This document shows positions 24,180-33,128 of a stretch of 61,873 nt of DNA, in pieces. The translations under genes and the position numbers were made by a program. Origin of the DNA: an uncultured Pseudomonadota bacterium. Lineage in GTDB: Bacteria; Myxococcota_A; UBA796; SXON01. How positions within the stretch are numbered: position 1 is the stretch's first letter; the number at the start of each line of letters is the position of its first letter. The notes under the pieces are model-generated. The model had not been told where the DNA came from. It did not search any database and was given only the letters and a program-made list of their open reading frames with translations. Location: the NCBI GenBank assembly GCA_903921785.1, contig CAIXRH010000348.1, forward strand, positions 1 through 61,873, read 5' to 3'.

Positions 24180-25284
24180 CCGCCTTCTCCTTCACCAGCT
24201 TCACCTCGAAGCCCTTGCCTTCCCAGTCGGCCTGCACGGACTTCACCCACTCTTCCACCGCCGCGTTGCCCTTGATGGGCGTGGGGGAGTGGACGATGGG
24301 CCACGGAGACTCGATGGTGCAGGTCTTCCCCGCCTTGGCCTTCTCGGCGCGCAGCGGCGCTTCGAGGTCGGCGAGGATGGTCCAGCGCTTGCCGGGCTCG
24401 GCGACCGCCACGTAGTGGATGAACGCCTGCTTCTTGCCGCCGCAGTCGCCCGACTCGATGGAGGCGGCGCCGTAGGTGTAGATGCCCTTGTCGGCCACGT
24501 CGCCGTAGAGGACGGGGAGGAGCTTGGCCGCCGCGCCGTCCGACCCGCTGTTCGCGAGCTGGCTGGCTACGGACTTCGCCTTGTCCTTGTCGACCTTGCT
24601 GGCGACGTTGACCAGGGCGCCTTCGAGCGCGGCCTGGTTCTCGGGGGTGATCGACTCGCCCATCTCCGGCTGAACCGCTTCGCCCATCTTGAACAGGATC
24701 GCGTCGAACGGGCCCTTCTCGGCGGCGGCGATCGCCGCGTCGGTGAGGGTCGGGAGCGCGGCGGACTTCTGCTTCTTCACGTAGATCGCCATCAACTCCA
24801 CGAACTTCTCGTCGTAGTGCTTGGCGGGGGGCGTGCGCACCTGCTTGTCGATCCACACGGTGAGCGCGGGGTCTTCGCAGGAGACGAACGCGTCTTCCCA
24901 CTGCTTGAACTCGATGTCCCGCAGGCCGAGGTACGCGCCCTCGAGGTAGGTCACGACCTTCGGGTGCTCCTGGCAGGCGGTGCCGACGGCGTTGGCCACC
25001 TCGTCGCGCGCTTCGTAGTTGCTGATCTTCCCGAGGGAGCTCCACATCGGCTTCCACACGTCCTTCTCGATCGCGACCATCGCGAGGGCAGTGAGCGCGT
25101 CGGTGTCGGTGGCCTTGCCGAGCGCATCGAGGAAGCTCGACTCGCCGATCGTCTTGTCACAAGCGACCAGATCGCTGAACGCAGCGGCCACGCCCGCGGA
25201 GTCCGCGGCCTTGAGGGCGGCGAGCGGTTTGTCGCAGGAAGCGGCGTGGGCGGAGGCGACGACCAGCACGAGGGAAAGGATCAT
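24166..25284 (-). CDS. Secreted protein of unknown function
   Basis: The 372-residue protein has a signal peptide (MILSLVLVVASAHAAS). The body is Ala/Lys-rich and mostly helical with regular helix pairs that could be HEAT-like. Its few Cys (CDKPL, VACDK, CQEH, VSCED, SGDCGG, KTCTIE) may form disulfides. No known family was recognised. It is probably periplasmic. It is transcribed away from the CehA-like gene with a 133-bp spacer between the two starts. Confidence 0.7.
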   Translation of the reverse strand: MILSLVLVVASAHAASCDKPLAALKAADSAGVAAAFSDLVACDKTIGESSFLDALGKATDTDALTALAMVAIEKDVWKPMWSSLGKISNYEARDEVANAVGTACQEHPKVVTYLEGAYLGLRDIEFKQWEDAFVSCEDPALTVWIDKQVRTPPAKHYDEKFVELMAIYVKKQKSAALPTLTDAAIAAAEKGPFDAILFKMGEAVQPEMGESITPENQAALEGALVNVASKVDKDKAKSVASQLANSGSDGAAAKLLPVLYGDVADKGIYTYGAASIESGDCGGKKQAFIHYVAVAEPGKRWTILADLEAPLRAEKAKAGKTCTIESPWPIVHSPTPIKGNAAVEEWVKSVQADWEGKGFEVKLVKEKAVTLP

Positions 25285-25417
25285 CCGAGTACGACTCCAG
25301 CGGGCGCGTGGCTAACATCCCGGGGCGGGAGGTGTCGCGGCCAGGGGCCCAACAATCCCGTGGAGATCACCGTTCCTGACCGGCGGTCATGAAACGTCAC
25401 CGGGTTAGGGTCACGTC

Positions 25418-28288
25418 GTGCTCCTGCTCCTCCTCGCCGCGTGCGACCACCCCACTTGTCTCGACGGCACGAACGACTGCGAAATGCCCTCGCCGTGCGC
25501 CGATCTCGCGCTCACCTGCGATGGCGGCACCTCCGAGGTGCGGGTGCTCGGGCCGGGCGATCCCGTCCCGGGCGGGATGGATGCGCTCGCCTCCCCGGGG
25601 GACATCCTCCTCGCCAACGACAAGGTGCAGGTGGTGATCGATGCGCTCGATCACCCGCACTACATCGCGCCCACCGGCGGCGCGATCCTGGACATGTCGA
25701 TCACCGGGAAGGACGACGACTCCGTCCGCCACATCTTCCAGGCCACCGGGCTCCTCCCCGAGGAGGCGTTTCACTACACCTCCCTCGAGGTGATCGAAGA
25801 TGGCGACATCAAGGCGGTGCAGGCCATCGGCACGCTCGATGGGTACCCCGACATCCCCGTGGCCACCCGCTACGAGATCCGCCCCTGTGAGCCCGGCGTG
25901 CGGGTGCGCACCGAGATCTCCAACGGCACGTCCGACGCGATCTCGCTGTACCTCACCGACGCGTTCTACTGGGGTGGCCGCGAGCTGATCCCGTTCACTC
26001 CGCGCGCGGGCTCCGGGTTCACCCACCCCTCCTTCGGCCTGGGGGACATCGTCACCGCGTTCTTCGACGTACCCTTCATGGTCGCGGCGCTGCACTCCCC
26101 GCCCGCCTCCAGCGTGGGCGTCCTATCCTGCGACGACGACACGCTCAGCGGCTTCCAGAGCGACAACGTCTCGGCCATGGGCCTCGCGCCCCGGGTCTTC
26201 CCGAGCCGCGACTGGGAGATCTACGAACGGTTCATCTTCCTCGGCGAAGGCGCCGGGGTCTCCTCCGCGGCCGACATCGCCTACGACCTGAAGAAGACCC
26301 TCTTCGGCGAGGCCTACGTCACCGTGAGCGGCACGATCGAGGCGCCGGGGGGAACCCTGGGCGAGACGATGCGGGCGATGCTCGAGATCACCGACTCCGA
26401 CGAGGTTCCGGTCACACAGGTGCTCCCGGCGGCCGACGGCACGTGGTCGGCCCGGGTGCCGGCGAACCGCAGCTACACCATCCAGGCCGAGGCCTTCGGC
26501 GTCCCCGCGGGGAGCGACACGTTCGAGGCCGGCACCTCGGATGTCGACGCCGGCACGCTCACGCTGGATGCAGTCGGCGAAGTCAGCATCGACGTGACGG
26601 TGGACGGCGTGGCGGACCACGCCCTGGTCTTCGTGATCCCCGCCGATGACGCCACCGCCGAGGCCACCGCCGCCACGGTCTACGGGTTCTTCGACGATTG
26701 TGCGCCGATGCTCGGCTTCACCCACGGGGGCAGCCCGGCGTGCAACCGGGTGCTGGTCAACGGGCCCACGACCGTGGCCCTGCCGCCCGGCACCTACGAC
26801 TTCTACACCTCCCGCGGGCCGTTCTCCACGCTCGGCGCCGCCCGTGGCGTGAAGGTGGAGGCGGTCACCGGGCAGAGCGTGTCCCTGGCGGTGGAGACGC
26901 TCGACCTCCAGCCCGTCGGCACCCTCAGCGGCGACTTCCACGTGCACGGCGGCAAGAGCTTCGACGCGAACATCCCCGACGTCGACCGCGTGGAGGCCTT
27001 CGTCGCCTCGGGGATCGACGTGATCATCTCCACCGAGCACGACGCGGTGAACGACTACGCCGCCGCCATCGAGCAGCTCGGCGTCGCCGACCGGCTCCTG
27101 CTCGTGACCGGCACCGAGTCCACGGGGCACCTGCTGTGGCGCTACCGCACCGACTACGGGTTCCCCCAGGTGATCGGCCACTGGATGTTCTGGCCCATGC
27201 CCTACGATCCAGAGGGCCCGTACCGCGGCGCCGCCTACGACGAGAAGGCGGAGCCGGGCACGCTCTTCACCCGCGAGGTCGCCGCCGGGTGGGATCGCGA
27301 CAACGGCGTGAACCAGCTCAACCACCCCTATGGCGGCGCGCAGTTCGGCCGCGACTACTCCTGGGCCTCCGCCGCGGGCTTCGACCAGACGAAGCCCCTC
27401 GCCACCGAGTACGACGGCTCTGGGCAGAGCCTCTTCTTCCACACCCCCGAGGGCGCCGACTACTCCAACGCCGACTACGACGTGCAGGAGGTGATGAACG
27501 GCACCAAGAACGAGAACCTGATCCAGTACCGTTCCTTCTGGTACTACCTGCTCAATCAGGGCATCGTCCGCGGCGGCACCGCCAACTCCGACAGCCACAG
27601 CCTCGTGGAGAACGTGCTCGGCACCCCGCGCAACGTGGTGTTCACCAGCACCACCCGCGAAGCGTTCGATGTCGGCACCTTCGACGCCGACGTGCGCGCT
27701 GGCCACATCCTCGGCACCAACGGCCCGGTGATCCTCGCGAACATCGCCGAGCACACCCCGGGCCTCACCAGCTTCACCCCCGGCGACAGCGACGTGCTCC
27801 ACGTCGTCGTCCGCGCGGCGCCCTGGGTGCCGGTGGACGAGGTGCGGATCGTGGTCAACGGCGAGGTGAAGCAGACGATCACCGACCTCGTGGTCCCCGT
27901 CGATCCGTTCGGCACGGCCGACCTCGACCGGCTCGACACCGACGTCGCCCTCACCGACCTGCTCCCCGCGTCCGGGGACGCGTACATCGTCGTCGAAGCC
28001 GGCCACGCCCTCATGGAGCAGGCCGACCTCGACTGCAACGGCCTCGTCGACACGGGCGACAACAACGGCGACGGCACGATCGACTGGCAGGACGTCGCCG
28101 ACCTCACCGAGGACCCCGGCGTCGACTGCCTCGACACCGTCGGTCCGCTCGCGGAGCCGCCCGAGCCCGAGCGGGACACGCCCGACTGGTTCTTCCGCTC
28201 CGTCACGCCCAACGGATACGCCGCGGCGTTCACCAACCCGTTCCTCTTCGACCGCGACGGCGACGGCGCGTACACGGGGGTGAAGTGA
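25418..28288 (+). CDS. CehA/McbA-like PHP-domain lipoprotein
   Basis: The 956-residue predicted lipoprotein has leader LLLLLAAC. The N-terminal about 450 residues are beta-rich, with carbohydrate-binding or Ig-like looking segments. From about residue 500 a PHP-type metal-dependent hydrolase follows: GDFHVHGG, STEHDAVNDY, TGTEST, NQLNHPYGG and GTANSDSH supply His/Asp/Glu ligands. CehA and McbA are carbaryl hydrolases of this superfamily; natural substrates of most members are unknown. The C-terminus has an EF-hand/dockerin-like LDCNGLVDTGDNNGDGTIDW. The stop overlaps the next ATG by one base. Confidence 0.85.
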   Translation: MLLLLLAACDHPTCLDGTNDCEMPSPCADLALTCDGGTSEVRVLGPGDPVPGGMDALASPGDILLANDKVQVVIDALDHPHYIAPTGGAILDMSITGKDDDSVRHIFQATGLLPEEAFHYTSLEVIEDGDIKAVQAIGTLDGYPDIPVATRYEIRPCEPGVRVRTEISNGTSDAISLYLTDAFYWGGRELIPFTPRAGSGFTHPSFGLGDIVTAFFDVPFMVAALHSPPASSVGVLSCDDDTLSGFQSDNVSAMGLAPRVFPSRDWEIYERFIFLGEGAGVSSAADIAYDLKKTLFGEAYVTVSGTIEAPGGTLGETMRAMLEITDSDEVPVTQVLPAADGTWSARVPANRSYTIQAEAFGVPAGSDTFEAGTSDVDAGTLTLDAVGEVSIDVTVDGVADHALVFVIPADDATAEATAATVYGFFDDCAPMLGFTHGGSPACNRVLVNGPTTVALPPGTYDFYTSRGPFSTLGAARGVKVEAVTGQSVSLAVETLDLQPVGTLSGDFHVHGGKSFDANIPDVDRVEAFVASGIDVIISTEHDAVNDYAAAIEQLGVADRLLLVTGTESTGHLLWRYRTDYGFPQVIGHWMFWPMPYDPEGPYRGAAYDEKAEPGTLFTREVAAGWDRDNGVNQLNHPYGGAQFGRDYSWASAAGFDQTKPLATEYDGSGQSLFFHTPEGADYSNADYDVQEVMNGTKNENLIQYRSFWYYLLNQGIVRGGTANSDSHSLVENVLGTPRNVVFTSTTREAFDVGTFDADVRAGHILGTNGPVILANIAEHTPGLTSFTPGDSDVLHVVVRAAPWVPVDEVRIVVNGEVKQTITDLVVPVDPFGTADLDRLDTDVALTDLLPASGDAYIVVEAGHALMEQADLDCNGLVDTGDNNGDGTIDWQDVADLTEDPGVDCLDTVGPLAEPPEPERDTPDWFFRSVTPNGYAAAFTNPFLFDRDGDGAYTGVK

Positions 28289-29046
28289 TGTTCTGCGACG
28301 CCTGGATCGACGGGGTCCCGCAGGGGCCCGTGGCCGCCGACATCGTGGATGGGGACCTCGGCGCCGCCCACGGCGTGTGCCCGACCACGTCCATCGGCCT
28401 CACCGCCGGCGGCAACGCCATCGTGGAGCTGGAGAACCTCTACGGGCGCATCCGCGCCACCGGCACGCTCACCGGCAGCTACGCCCTCTCCGACCGCGCC
28501 GAGCTCTACGCGAAGGTCGAGGCCGTGCGGTTCGACACGATCATCACCGCCATCTCGGTCACCGGGATCGGCCCCGGCTACACCGACGTGGGCGCGAGCT
28601 ACCGCCTCCTCGAAGGCCCCCACGCCGCGCTCGGCCTCCACGGCACGCTCGTGCTCCCGACCGCCTTCACGCTCGACCAGCACAGCTGGCCCCTCGGCGT
28701 CGACGTCGGCGCGGACGGCGTGTACGCCGTGAAGGACAACTTCCTCCTCCACGCTTCGGTCGTGCCGAATTTCGGCGCGGCGCTCGGCGGCGGCCCCGCG
28801 TATCCCGCGTTCGGCGTGAACCTCGACCTCGGCGCCGAGTGGAAGCCCTTCAAGCGCTTCGGCGTCGTGCTCGACGGGATCTCGGCGTTCGGCCGCACCG
28901 ACGTGCTCGACTACGCGGGCGTCGGCGTGGGCTTCCGGGGCGGCATCGGCGACCACTTCGGGCTCTCGCTCGAAGCGCGGGCGCCGCTGGTCGGCAAGGC
29001 CCGGGAGCTGGCGGGCGCGGACCTCCGGGGGACCTGGCGGTTCTGA
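28288..29046 (+). CDS. Outer-membrane beta-barrel-like protein
   Basis: The 252-residue protein has alternating amphipathic strands (YALSDRAELYAKVEAVRF, GYTDVGASYRLL, VGVGFRGGIG). It ends in GTWRF, the aromatic C-terminus expected of BAM-inserted barrels. Its start overlaps the stop of the PHP lipoprotein. The visible N-terminus (MFCDAWIDGVPQG) has no signal peptide, so either the true start or an upstream frame is missed, or it is exported another way. A partner role with the PHP lipoprotein is inferred from coupling. Confidence 0.65.
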   Translation: MFCDAWIDGVPQGPVAADIVDGDLGAAHGVCPTTSIGLTAGGNAIVELENLYGRIRATGTLTGSYALSDRAELYAKVEAVRFDTIITAISVTGIGPGYTDVGASYRLLEGPHAALGLHGTLVLPTAFTLDQHSWPLGVDVGADGVYAVKDNFLLHASVVPNFGAALGGGPAYPAFGVNLDLGAEWKPFKRFGVVLDGISAFGRTDVLDYAGVGVGFRGGIGDHFGLSLEARAPLVGKARELAGADLRGTWRF

Positions 29047-29080
29047 ACTCCTCGGCGAGCCGACCGACAACGGTGGGTTC

Positions 29081-29117
29081 ACCTCCCGGCCCTCCTCCAC
29101 CCTCGCGAGCCACGACC
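29081..29117. repeat. Dispersed intergenic repeat, second subtype, copy G
   Basis: Matches 8934-8970 at 36 of 37 positions. It lies 35 bp after a gene end, the same setting as the first copy. Confidence 0.7.
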
Positions 29118-29172
29118 AAGGTCGGCGGGGGATCGGTCGCGAGGGCGGCGGCCGGCCGATAGAGGCGGGTCC

Positions 29173-30852
29173 ATGATCCCGCCGCGCGTCCTCCTCGTCT
29201 ACGCGAACCCGGCGGTCACGGCGTCGCCGGTGCCGCCGTACGGCGCGGAGCGGATCGCGCACGCGATGCGCGGCGCCGGCTGCGAGGTGCGGCTGGTCTC
29301 GCCGTTCTTGGAGCGTCGCCCGGTCCGCGCGTTGGACGAGGCGATCGCGGCGTTCCAGCCCACGCTGATCGGCTTCTCGGTCCGCAACCTCGACGACGCG
29401 CTCGTGGTGCGCTCGGCGGAGGGGCTCACGCCGCTGGACACCACGTTCTACCTGCCGCGGATCCGACCGCTGGTGGCGCTGGCGAAGGCGCGTGGGGTGC
29501 CGGTGCTGCTCGGCGGCGCCGGGTTCACGGCGGCGCCTGAGGGCGTGCTCCGGTATCTGGGCGTGGAATTCGGCATCGTCGGCGCGGCGGACGACCTCGC
29601 GTGGCGCCTCGGGCGCGCGCTGGTGGGCGGCGCTGACTTGTCCGAGGCGTTGCCCGACGATCCGCGGGTCCTTCGCGGGCCCACGCCGCCGGCGCCCGGG
29701 CGGCCGCGCGAGCCGAGCGCCTTCCGGGCCCCGCCGGGCCCCACGCCGCGGGACGCCGCCTGGCTCACCCTGGCGCGGGACCGCAGCGGCCGCGTGCCCG
29801 TGGCGATCTCCGCCGGCTGCGATCGCCGGTGCAGCTTCTGCGTGGAGGGAGCGTTCGTGGGGGGCGGGGTGCGGCCGCGGCCGGTGGAGGAGGTCATCCA
29901 CGAGATCAAGCTGCTCCGCCGCGCCGATGTGCGCCGGGTGTGGCTGGCCGCCAGCGAGCTCAACGTCCCCGACGCCCGCCACGCCACCGCCATCCTCCGC
30001 GCGCTCGCCGCTGAGAAGCTCGGCGTGGACGTGACCGGCTTCCTCCAGCCCGCCCCGGTGGACGACGCCCTCCTCGACGCCTTCCTCGCCGTCGGCGTCG
30101 ACCCCGTGGGGCTCTCCTACGAATTCGGCCACCTCGACGACACGCTGCTGCGCGCCGGGGCCGGTCCGGCCAACCGCGCCAGCCTCGACCGCCTGGTCGC
30201 GCTCTACCAGAGGCGCGGTCACCGCGGCCTCGGCGGCAGCGTGCTCTTCGGCGCGCACCCCGCCGAGGACGACGCCAGCGTGGACCGCGCCCTGGCTACC
30301 GCCCGCGCGCTCGACACCGCGTTCCCCGACGGCCTCGGACTCGCGTGGGCCGCCGGCGGCCGGGTCTACGCGAACGCGCCGCTCGGGCGGTGGGTGGCCG
30401 AAAACCTCGACGCCGCGCGCCCTCACCTCTACGGGAAGGTCAGTCCGGGCTTCGTCGAGCCGCTGGTCTACTGCAAGCCGGGCGCGCCGCGGGAGCTCTT
30501 CGTGCGGGTGCAGGCCGGGCTCGCCGGGTGCCGCGGGCCGATGCACGCGCTCAACGCCGAGACCGTCCTCGATCCGCGCGCGCTCCACGTCGAACGCGAC
30601 GTCAACCGCGGCGTTCTCGCGCTCGCCGCCGGGGAGGGCGCGGCGGCCGCACGCGCTTGCCGCAGCGCCCTCCGCGTGCAGCCGAACCACCGCGACGCGC
30701 TGGAGACCCTCGCCCTCGCCCAGGCGAACCTCCTCGGGCAGCCCGCGGCCGCGCTCGCGACCTTCCGCCGGCTGCGCGGGCTGGTCAGCGGGAAGTGGGC
30801 CGAGCAGACGGACCGGGTGATCGCGCAGCTGGAACACCACGTCGGGGGGTGA
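29173..30852 (+). CDS. B12-binding-type radical SAM protein with C-terminal TPR region
   Basis: The 559-residue protein starts with a Rossmann-like cobalamin-binding domain (VLLVYANPAV, then IGFSVRNLDD and VLLGGAGFTAAP). The DxHxxG of true B12 binders is not obvious. The radical SAM motif CDRRCSFC is at about 216. The C-terminal 90 residues hold TPR-like helices (RACRSALRVQPNHRDALETLALAQANLLGQ). Class B radical SAM enzymes of this layout make methyl transfers or ring changes on lipids, cofactors or natural products; the target here is unknown. It lies alone between two repeat copies. Confidence 0.82.
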   Translation: MIPPRVLLVYANPAVTASPVPPYGAERIAHAMRGAGCEVRLVSPFLERRPVRALDEAIAAFQPTLIGFSVRNLDDALVVRSAEGLTPLDTTFYLPRIRPLVALAKARGVPVLLGGAGFTAAPEGVLRYLGVEFGIVGAADDLAWRLGRALVGGADLSEALPDDPRVLRGPTPPAPGRPREPSAFRAPPGPTPRDAAWLTLARDRSGRVPVAISAGCDRRCSFCVEGAFVGGGVRPRPVEEVIHEIKLLRRADVRRVWLAASELNVPDARHATAILRALAAEKLGVDVTGFLQPAPVDDALLDAFLAVGVDPVGLSYEFGHLDDTLLRAGAGPANRASLDRLVALYQRRGHRGLGGSVLFGAHPAEDDASVDRALATARALDTAFPDGLGLAWAAGGRVYANAPLGRWVAENLDAARPHLYGKVSPGFVEPLVYCKPGAPRELFVRVQAGLAGCRGPMHALNAETVLDPRALHVERDVNRGVLALAAGEGAAAARACRSALRVQPNHRDALETLALAQANLLGQPAAALATFRRLRGLVSGKWAEQTDRVIAQLEHHVGG

Positions 30853-30865
30853 TGCCGACCGGCCG

Positions 30866-30940
30866 ACCTCGCCCGCCGCGCCATTCTCCCCCCGGCGGCT
30901 CCTCGACCGCCACCCTCGACCGGGGGGCACGGCGGGGCTC
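30866..30940 (-). repeat. Dispersed intergenic repeat, copy 4
   Basis: Core (30893-30909, minus strand) CGGTCGAGGAGCCGCCG, followed by a GGGGGGAGAATGGCG stretch aligned with the ATGGCGGGG part of copy 3. It fills the 108-bp gap between convergent genes. Confidence 0.65.
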
Positions 30941-30960
30941 CCGCGCCACCCCCTCGCCAC

Positions 30961-31566
30961 TCAACCTGCGTCGAACGTGTCGAACCAGGCGAGCACGTCC
31001 GCCGGGCCGCGCACCTGCACCGCGCGCCAGCCGCGGGCGGCGGCGGCGGCGACGTTGTGGGCGTTGTCGTCGAAGAAGACGAGGTTGGCGGCACCGACCA
31101 GGGCCTCCACCGCCGCGAACGCCCCCGGGGAGGGCTTGAGGTGGCCGGTGCGGTAGGAGAGCACGAGGTGGTCGAAGGGGGCCGCGAGCCGCGGCGCGAG
31201 CCCGGGCCAATGCAGGGGGTTGGTGTTGCTCAACATCGCGAGCGGGATGCCGAGAGACCTCGCGCGTTCCACGCAGGCGATGGCTTCGGGTGTCACCGTG
31301 TCGGCCCAGCGGCGGAGCGCGTCGAGGAACGCCGGCACCGTCACGCCCGGGCGGCACAGCGTGGCGACGGCGGCGGCGCCCATCGCCTCCGTGCCGTCCG
31401 GACCGAGCTCGAAGGCACGATACTCCCGGGACTCGACGACGAAGCGCCAGAAGCTGGCCGAGTCCACCTCGGGGCGGAAGAGCGGCCGGAGCGGCGCTTC
31501 GTCGAACTGCACGAGCACGCCGCCGAGGTCGAAGACGAAGGCGGCGGGGCGGGGGAGCGGCGGCAT
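30961..31566 (-). CDS. HAD-superfamily phosphatase (YihX-like)
   Basis: Cytoplasmic hydrolase of 201 residues. Motif I is FVFDLGGVLVQFDE with the nucleophile Asp; the second Asp of the usual DxD is Gly, as in YihX-type sugar phosphatases. Motif II is LSNTN, the lysine motif HLKPSPGAF and motif IV FFDDNAHNV. A helical cap sits between motifs I and II (subclass IA). The substrate is likely a sugar phosphate or similar. The 229 bp upstream, to the divergent cytochrome gene, hold no other gene. Confidence 0.85.
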   Translation of the reverse strand: MPPLPRPAAFVFDLGGVLVQFDEAPLRPLFRPEVDSASFWRFVVESREYRAFELGPDGTEAMGAAAVATLCRPGVTVPAFLDALRRWADTVTPEAIACVERARSLGIPLAMLSNTNPLHWPGLAPRLAAPFDHLVLSYRTGHLKPSPGAFAAVEALVGAANLVFFDDNAHNVAAAAARGWRAVQVRGPADVLAWFDTFDAG

Positions 31567-31795
31567 GGTCGCGGCGTAGCGCCTGGGCGTGGGGGCGGGC
31601 AAGCCCGGGGGCGGCCCGTCGGAGCGGAGCGGCAGGAATTCGCCGGAGCGCGGCAGGATGCTGCCGGCGCAAGGGGGTGGACGGCGCCATGACGCCGGGC
31701 GGTCGGCGCGTTCACCCTTCGTTTTGAGCAGGAGCGCCGCGCCCGAGCGCGGCGGCACGGCGCTTGCCCTCTCCCGGGTCCTCCCTGGAGCCATC

Positions 31796-33097
31796 ATGTC
31801 CTTCCTGCTCGTGTCCCTCCTCCTCTCCGCGTGTTCGTTCGGCGAGGGCGGCGAAGGCGGCGAAGGCGGAGGGGGAGGCGGCGACGACGGGAACGGCGGA
31901 GGGGGAGGGGGCGGCGGCGGCGGCGGCGGCACCGACACGGGCACCACGGGCACCGACACCGGCACCGTCGACACCAGCACCGGCGGCGACACCTCGGCGC
32001 CCACCGACGACTTCTGCGGGGTGAAGACCATCCTCGCCGCCCATTGTGCGAGCTGCCACGACGCTTCTTCGCCGAGCGGCGGCCTGGACCTCAAGACCGA
32101 TCCGTACGCCGCGCTCGTCAGCGTGCCCAGCGGGCTCTACGGTGGGCGAACCCTGGTTGTTCCTGGAGACGCGGCGGGCTCGTTCCTGTACGTGAAGATG
32201 ATCGACGGGCAGGGCGGCGACGGCGCGGTGATGCCGATGTCCGGCGTCCTCTCGGCCTCCCTCACCGACGTCGTGCGCACCTGGATCGACAACGGTGCGT
32301 CGTCGAGCTGCGCCTCGCCCGACACCGGCACCGTCGACACCGGGGGCAGCGGCGGGTACCACCCAACCGGCTGGAGCGATCCGAGCCAGCATGGCTTCGC
32401 GGCGAAGTTCCAGACCGAAGACTGCAAAAGTTGCCACGGCAGCGACCTCTCCGGGGGCTCCGTCGGCGTGAGCTGCAGCAGCTGCCACACCTCCGGCTGG
32501 CAGACCGACTGCACCTTCTGCCACGGCGGCACCGACGGCGACACGCAGGGCGCGCCCCCCGAGGACCTCGACGACTCCACCACGTCCCTGACCTTCTCCG
32601 CGCACCACGCCCACACCGAGGACACCGCGCTCCACGACGCCTTCAGCTGCGCCCAGTGCCACACCACCCACCGCACGGCGCTGGAGTCGAGCCACTTCCT
32701 CGACACCGCCGACAGCGCCCCGGGGACCGCGGAGATGACGTTCACCGCCGGGCTCTCGCCGTCCGCGAAGTACAGCGCGGGCACCTGCTCCAACCTCTAC
32801 TGCCACGGCGACGGCACCGGGAGCAACGGCACGATGAAGTCCACCGGCTCGGTCACCTCGTGCGAAGATTGCCACCGTTCCAGCGGCCTGAACGGCAAGC
32901 ACGGCGACCACCTCGACGAGGGCGTGGGCTGCGCCGAGTGCCACAGCGACACGGCGTCGAGCAACACCAAGATCAAGGACCCCACCAAGCACGTCGACGG
33001 CAACGTGGACGTGGCCCTCCCCGCCGGGATGACCTGGGCCAGCGGCAAGTGCGACGGCAGCTGCCACGGGGAGCGCCACAGCGGTCGCACGTGGTGA
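31796..33097 (+). CDS. Multiheme c-type cytochrome lipoprotein, CxxxxCH/CxxCH type
   Basis: The 433-residue lipoprotein has leader LLVSLLLSAC, a Gly-rich stretch (about 20-45) and an Asp/Thr/Gly linker. Heme-binding motifs in order are CASCH, CKSCH, CSSCH, CTFCH, CAQCH, the six-spaced CSNLYCH, CEDCH, CAECH and a five-spaced CDGSCH. That gives seven standard and two unusual sites, up to nine hemes. The C-terminal part fits the GSu_C4xC_C2xCH domain first noted in Geobacter. Probable role: surface electron transfer. ATG 31796 has GGAG seven bases ahead. Confidence 0.88.
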   Translation: MSFLLVSLLLSACSFGEGGEGGEGGGGGGDDGNGGGGGGGGGGGGTDTGTTGTDTGTVDTSTGGDTSAPTDDFCGVKTILAAHCASCHDASSPSGGLDLKTDPYAALVSVPSGLYGGRTLVVPGDAAGSFLYVKMIDGQGGDGAVMPMSGVLSASLTDVVRTWIDNGASSSCASPDTGTVDTGGSGGYHPTGWSDPSQHGFAAKFQTEDCKSCHGSDLSGGSVGVSCSSCHTSGWQTDCTFCHGGTDGDTQGAPPEDLDDSTTSLTFSAHHAHTEDTALHDAFSCAQCHTTHRTALESSHFLDTADSAPGTAEMTFTAGLSPSAKYSAGTCSNLYCHGDGTGSNGTMKSTGSVTSCEDCHRSSGLNGKHGDHLDEGVGCAECHSDTASSNTKIKDPTKHVDGNVDVALPAGMTWASGKCDGSCHGERHSGRTW

Positions 33098-33128
33098 CCC
33101 GCGCCGCGCGGGTTGGCGACGCCGGACG

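Noticed and set aside
26123-28006. 627-codon minus-strand open frame
   Set aside because: Antisense shadow of the PHP-domain gene, whose metal-binding motifs are intact on the plus strand.
27556-30960. 1134-codon minus-strand open frame
   Set aside because: It runs antisense to the PHP lipoprotein, barrel and radical SAM genes, is Arg/Gly/Glu-rich and shows no motif, while the plus strand has clear families.
31567-31795. Search for a gene or promoter in the 229-bp divergent spacer
   Set aside because: No start with ribosome site and coding bias, and no convincing -35/-10 pair, could be supported.
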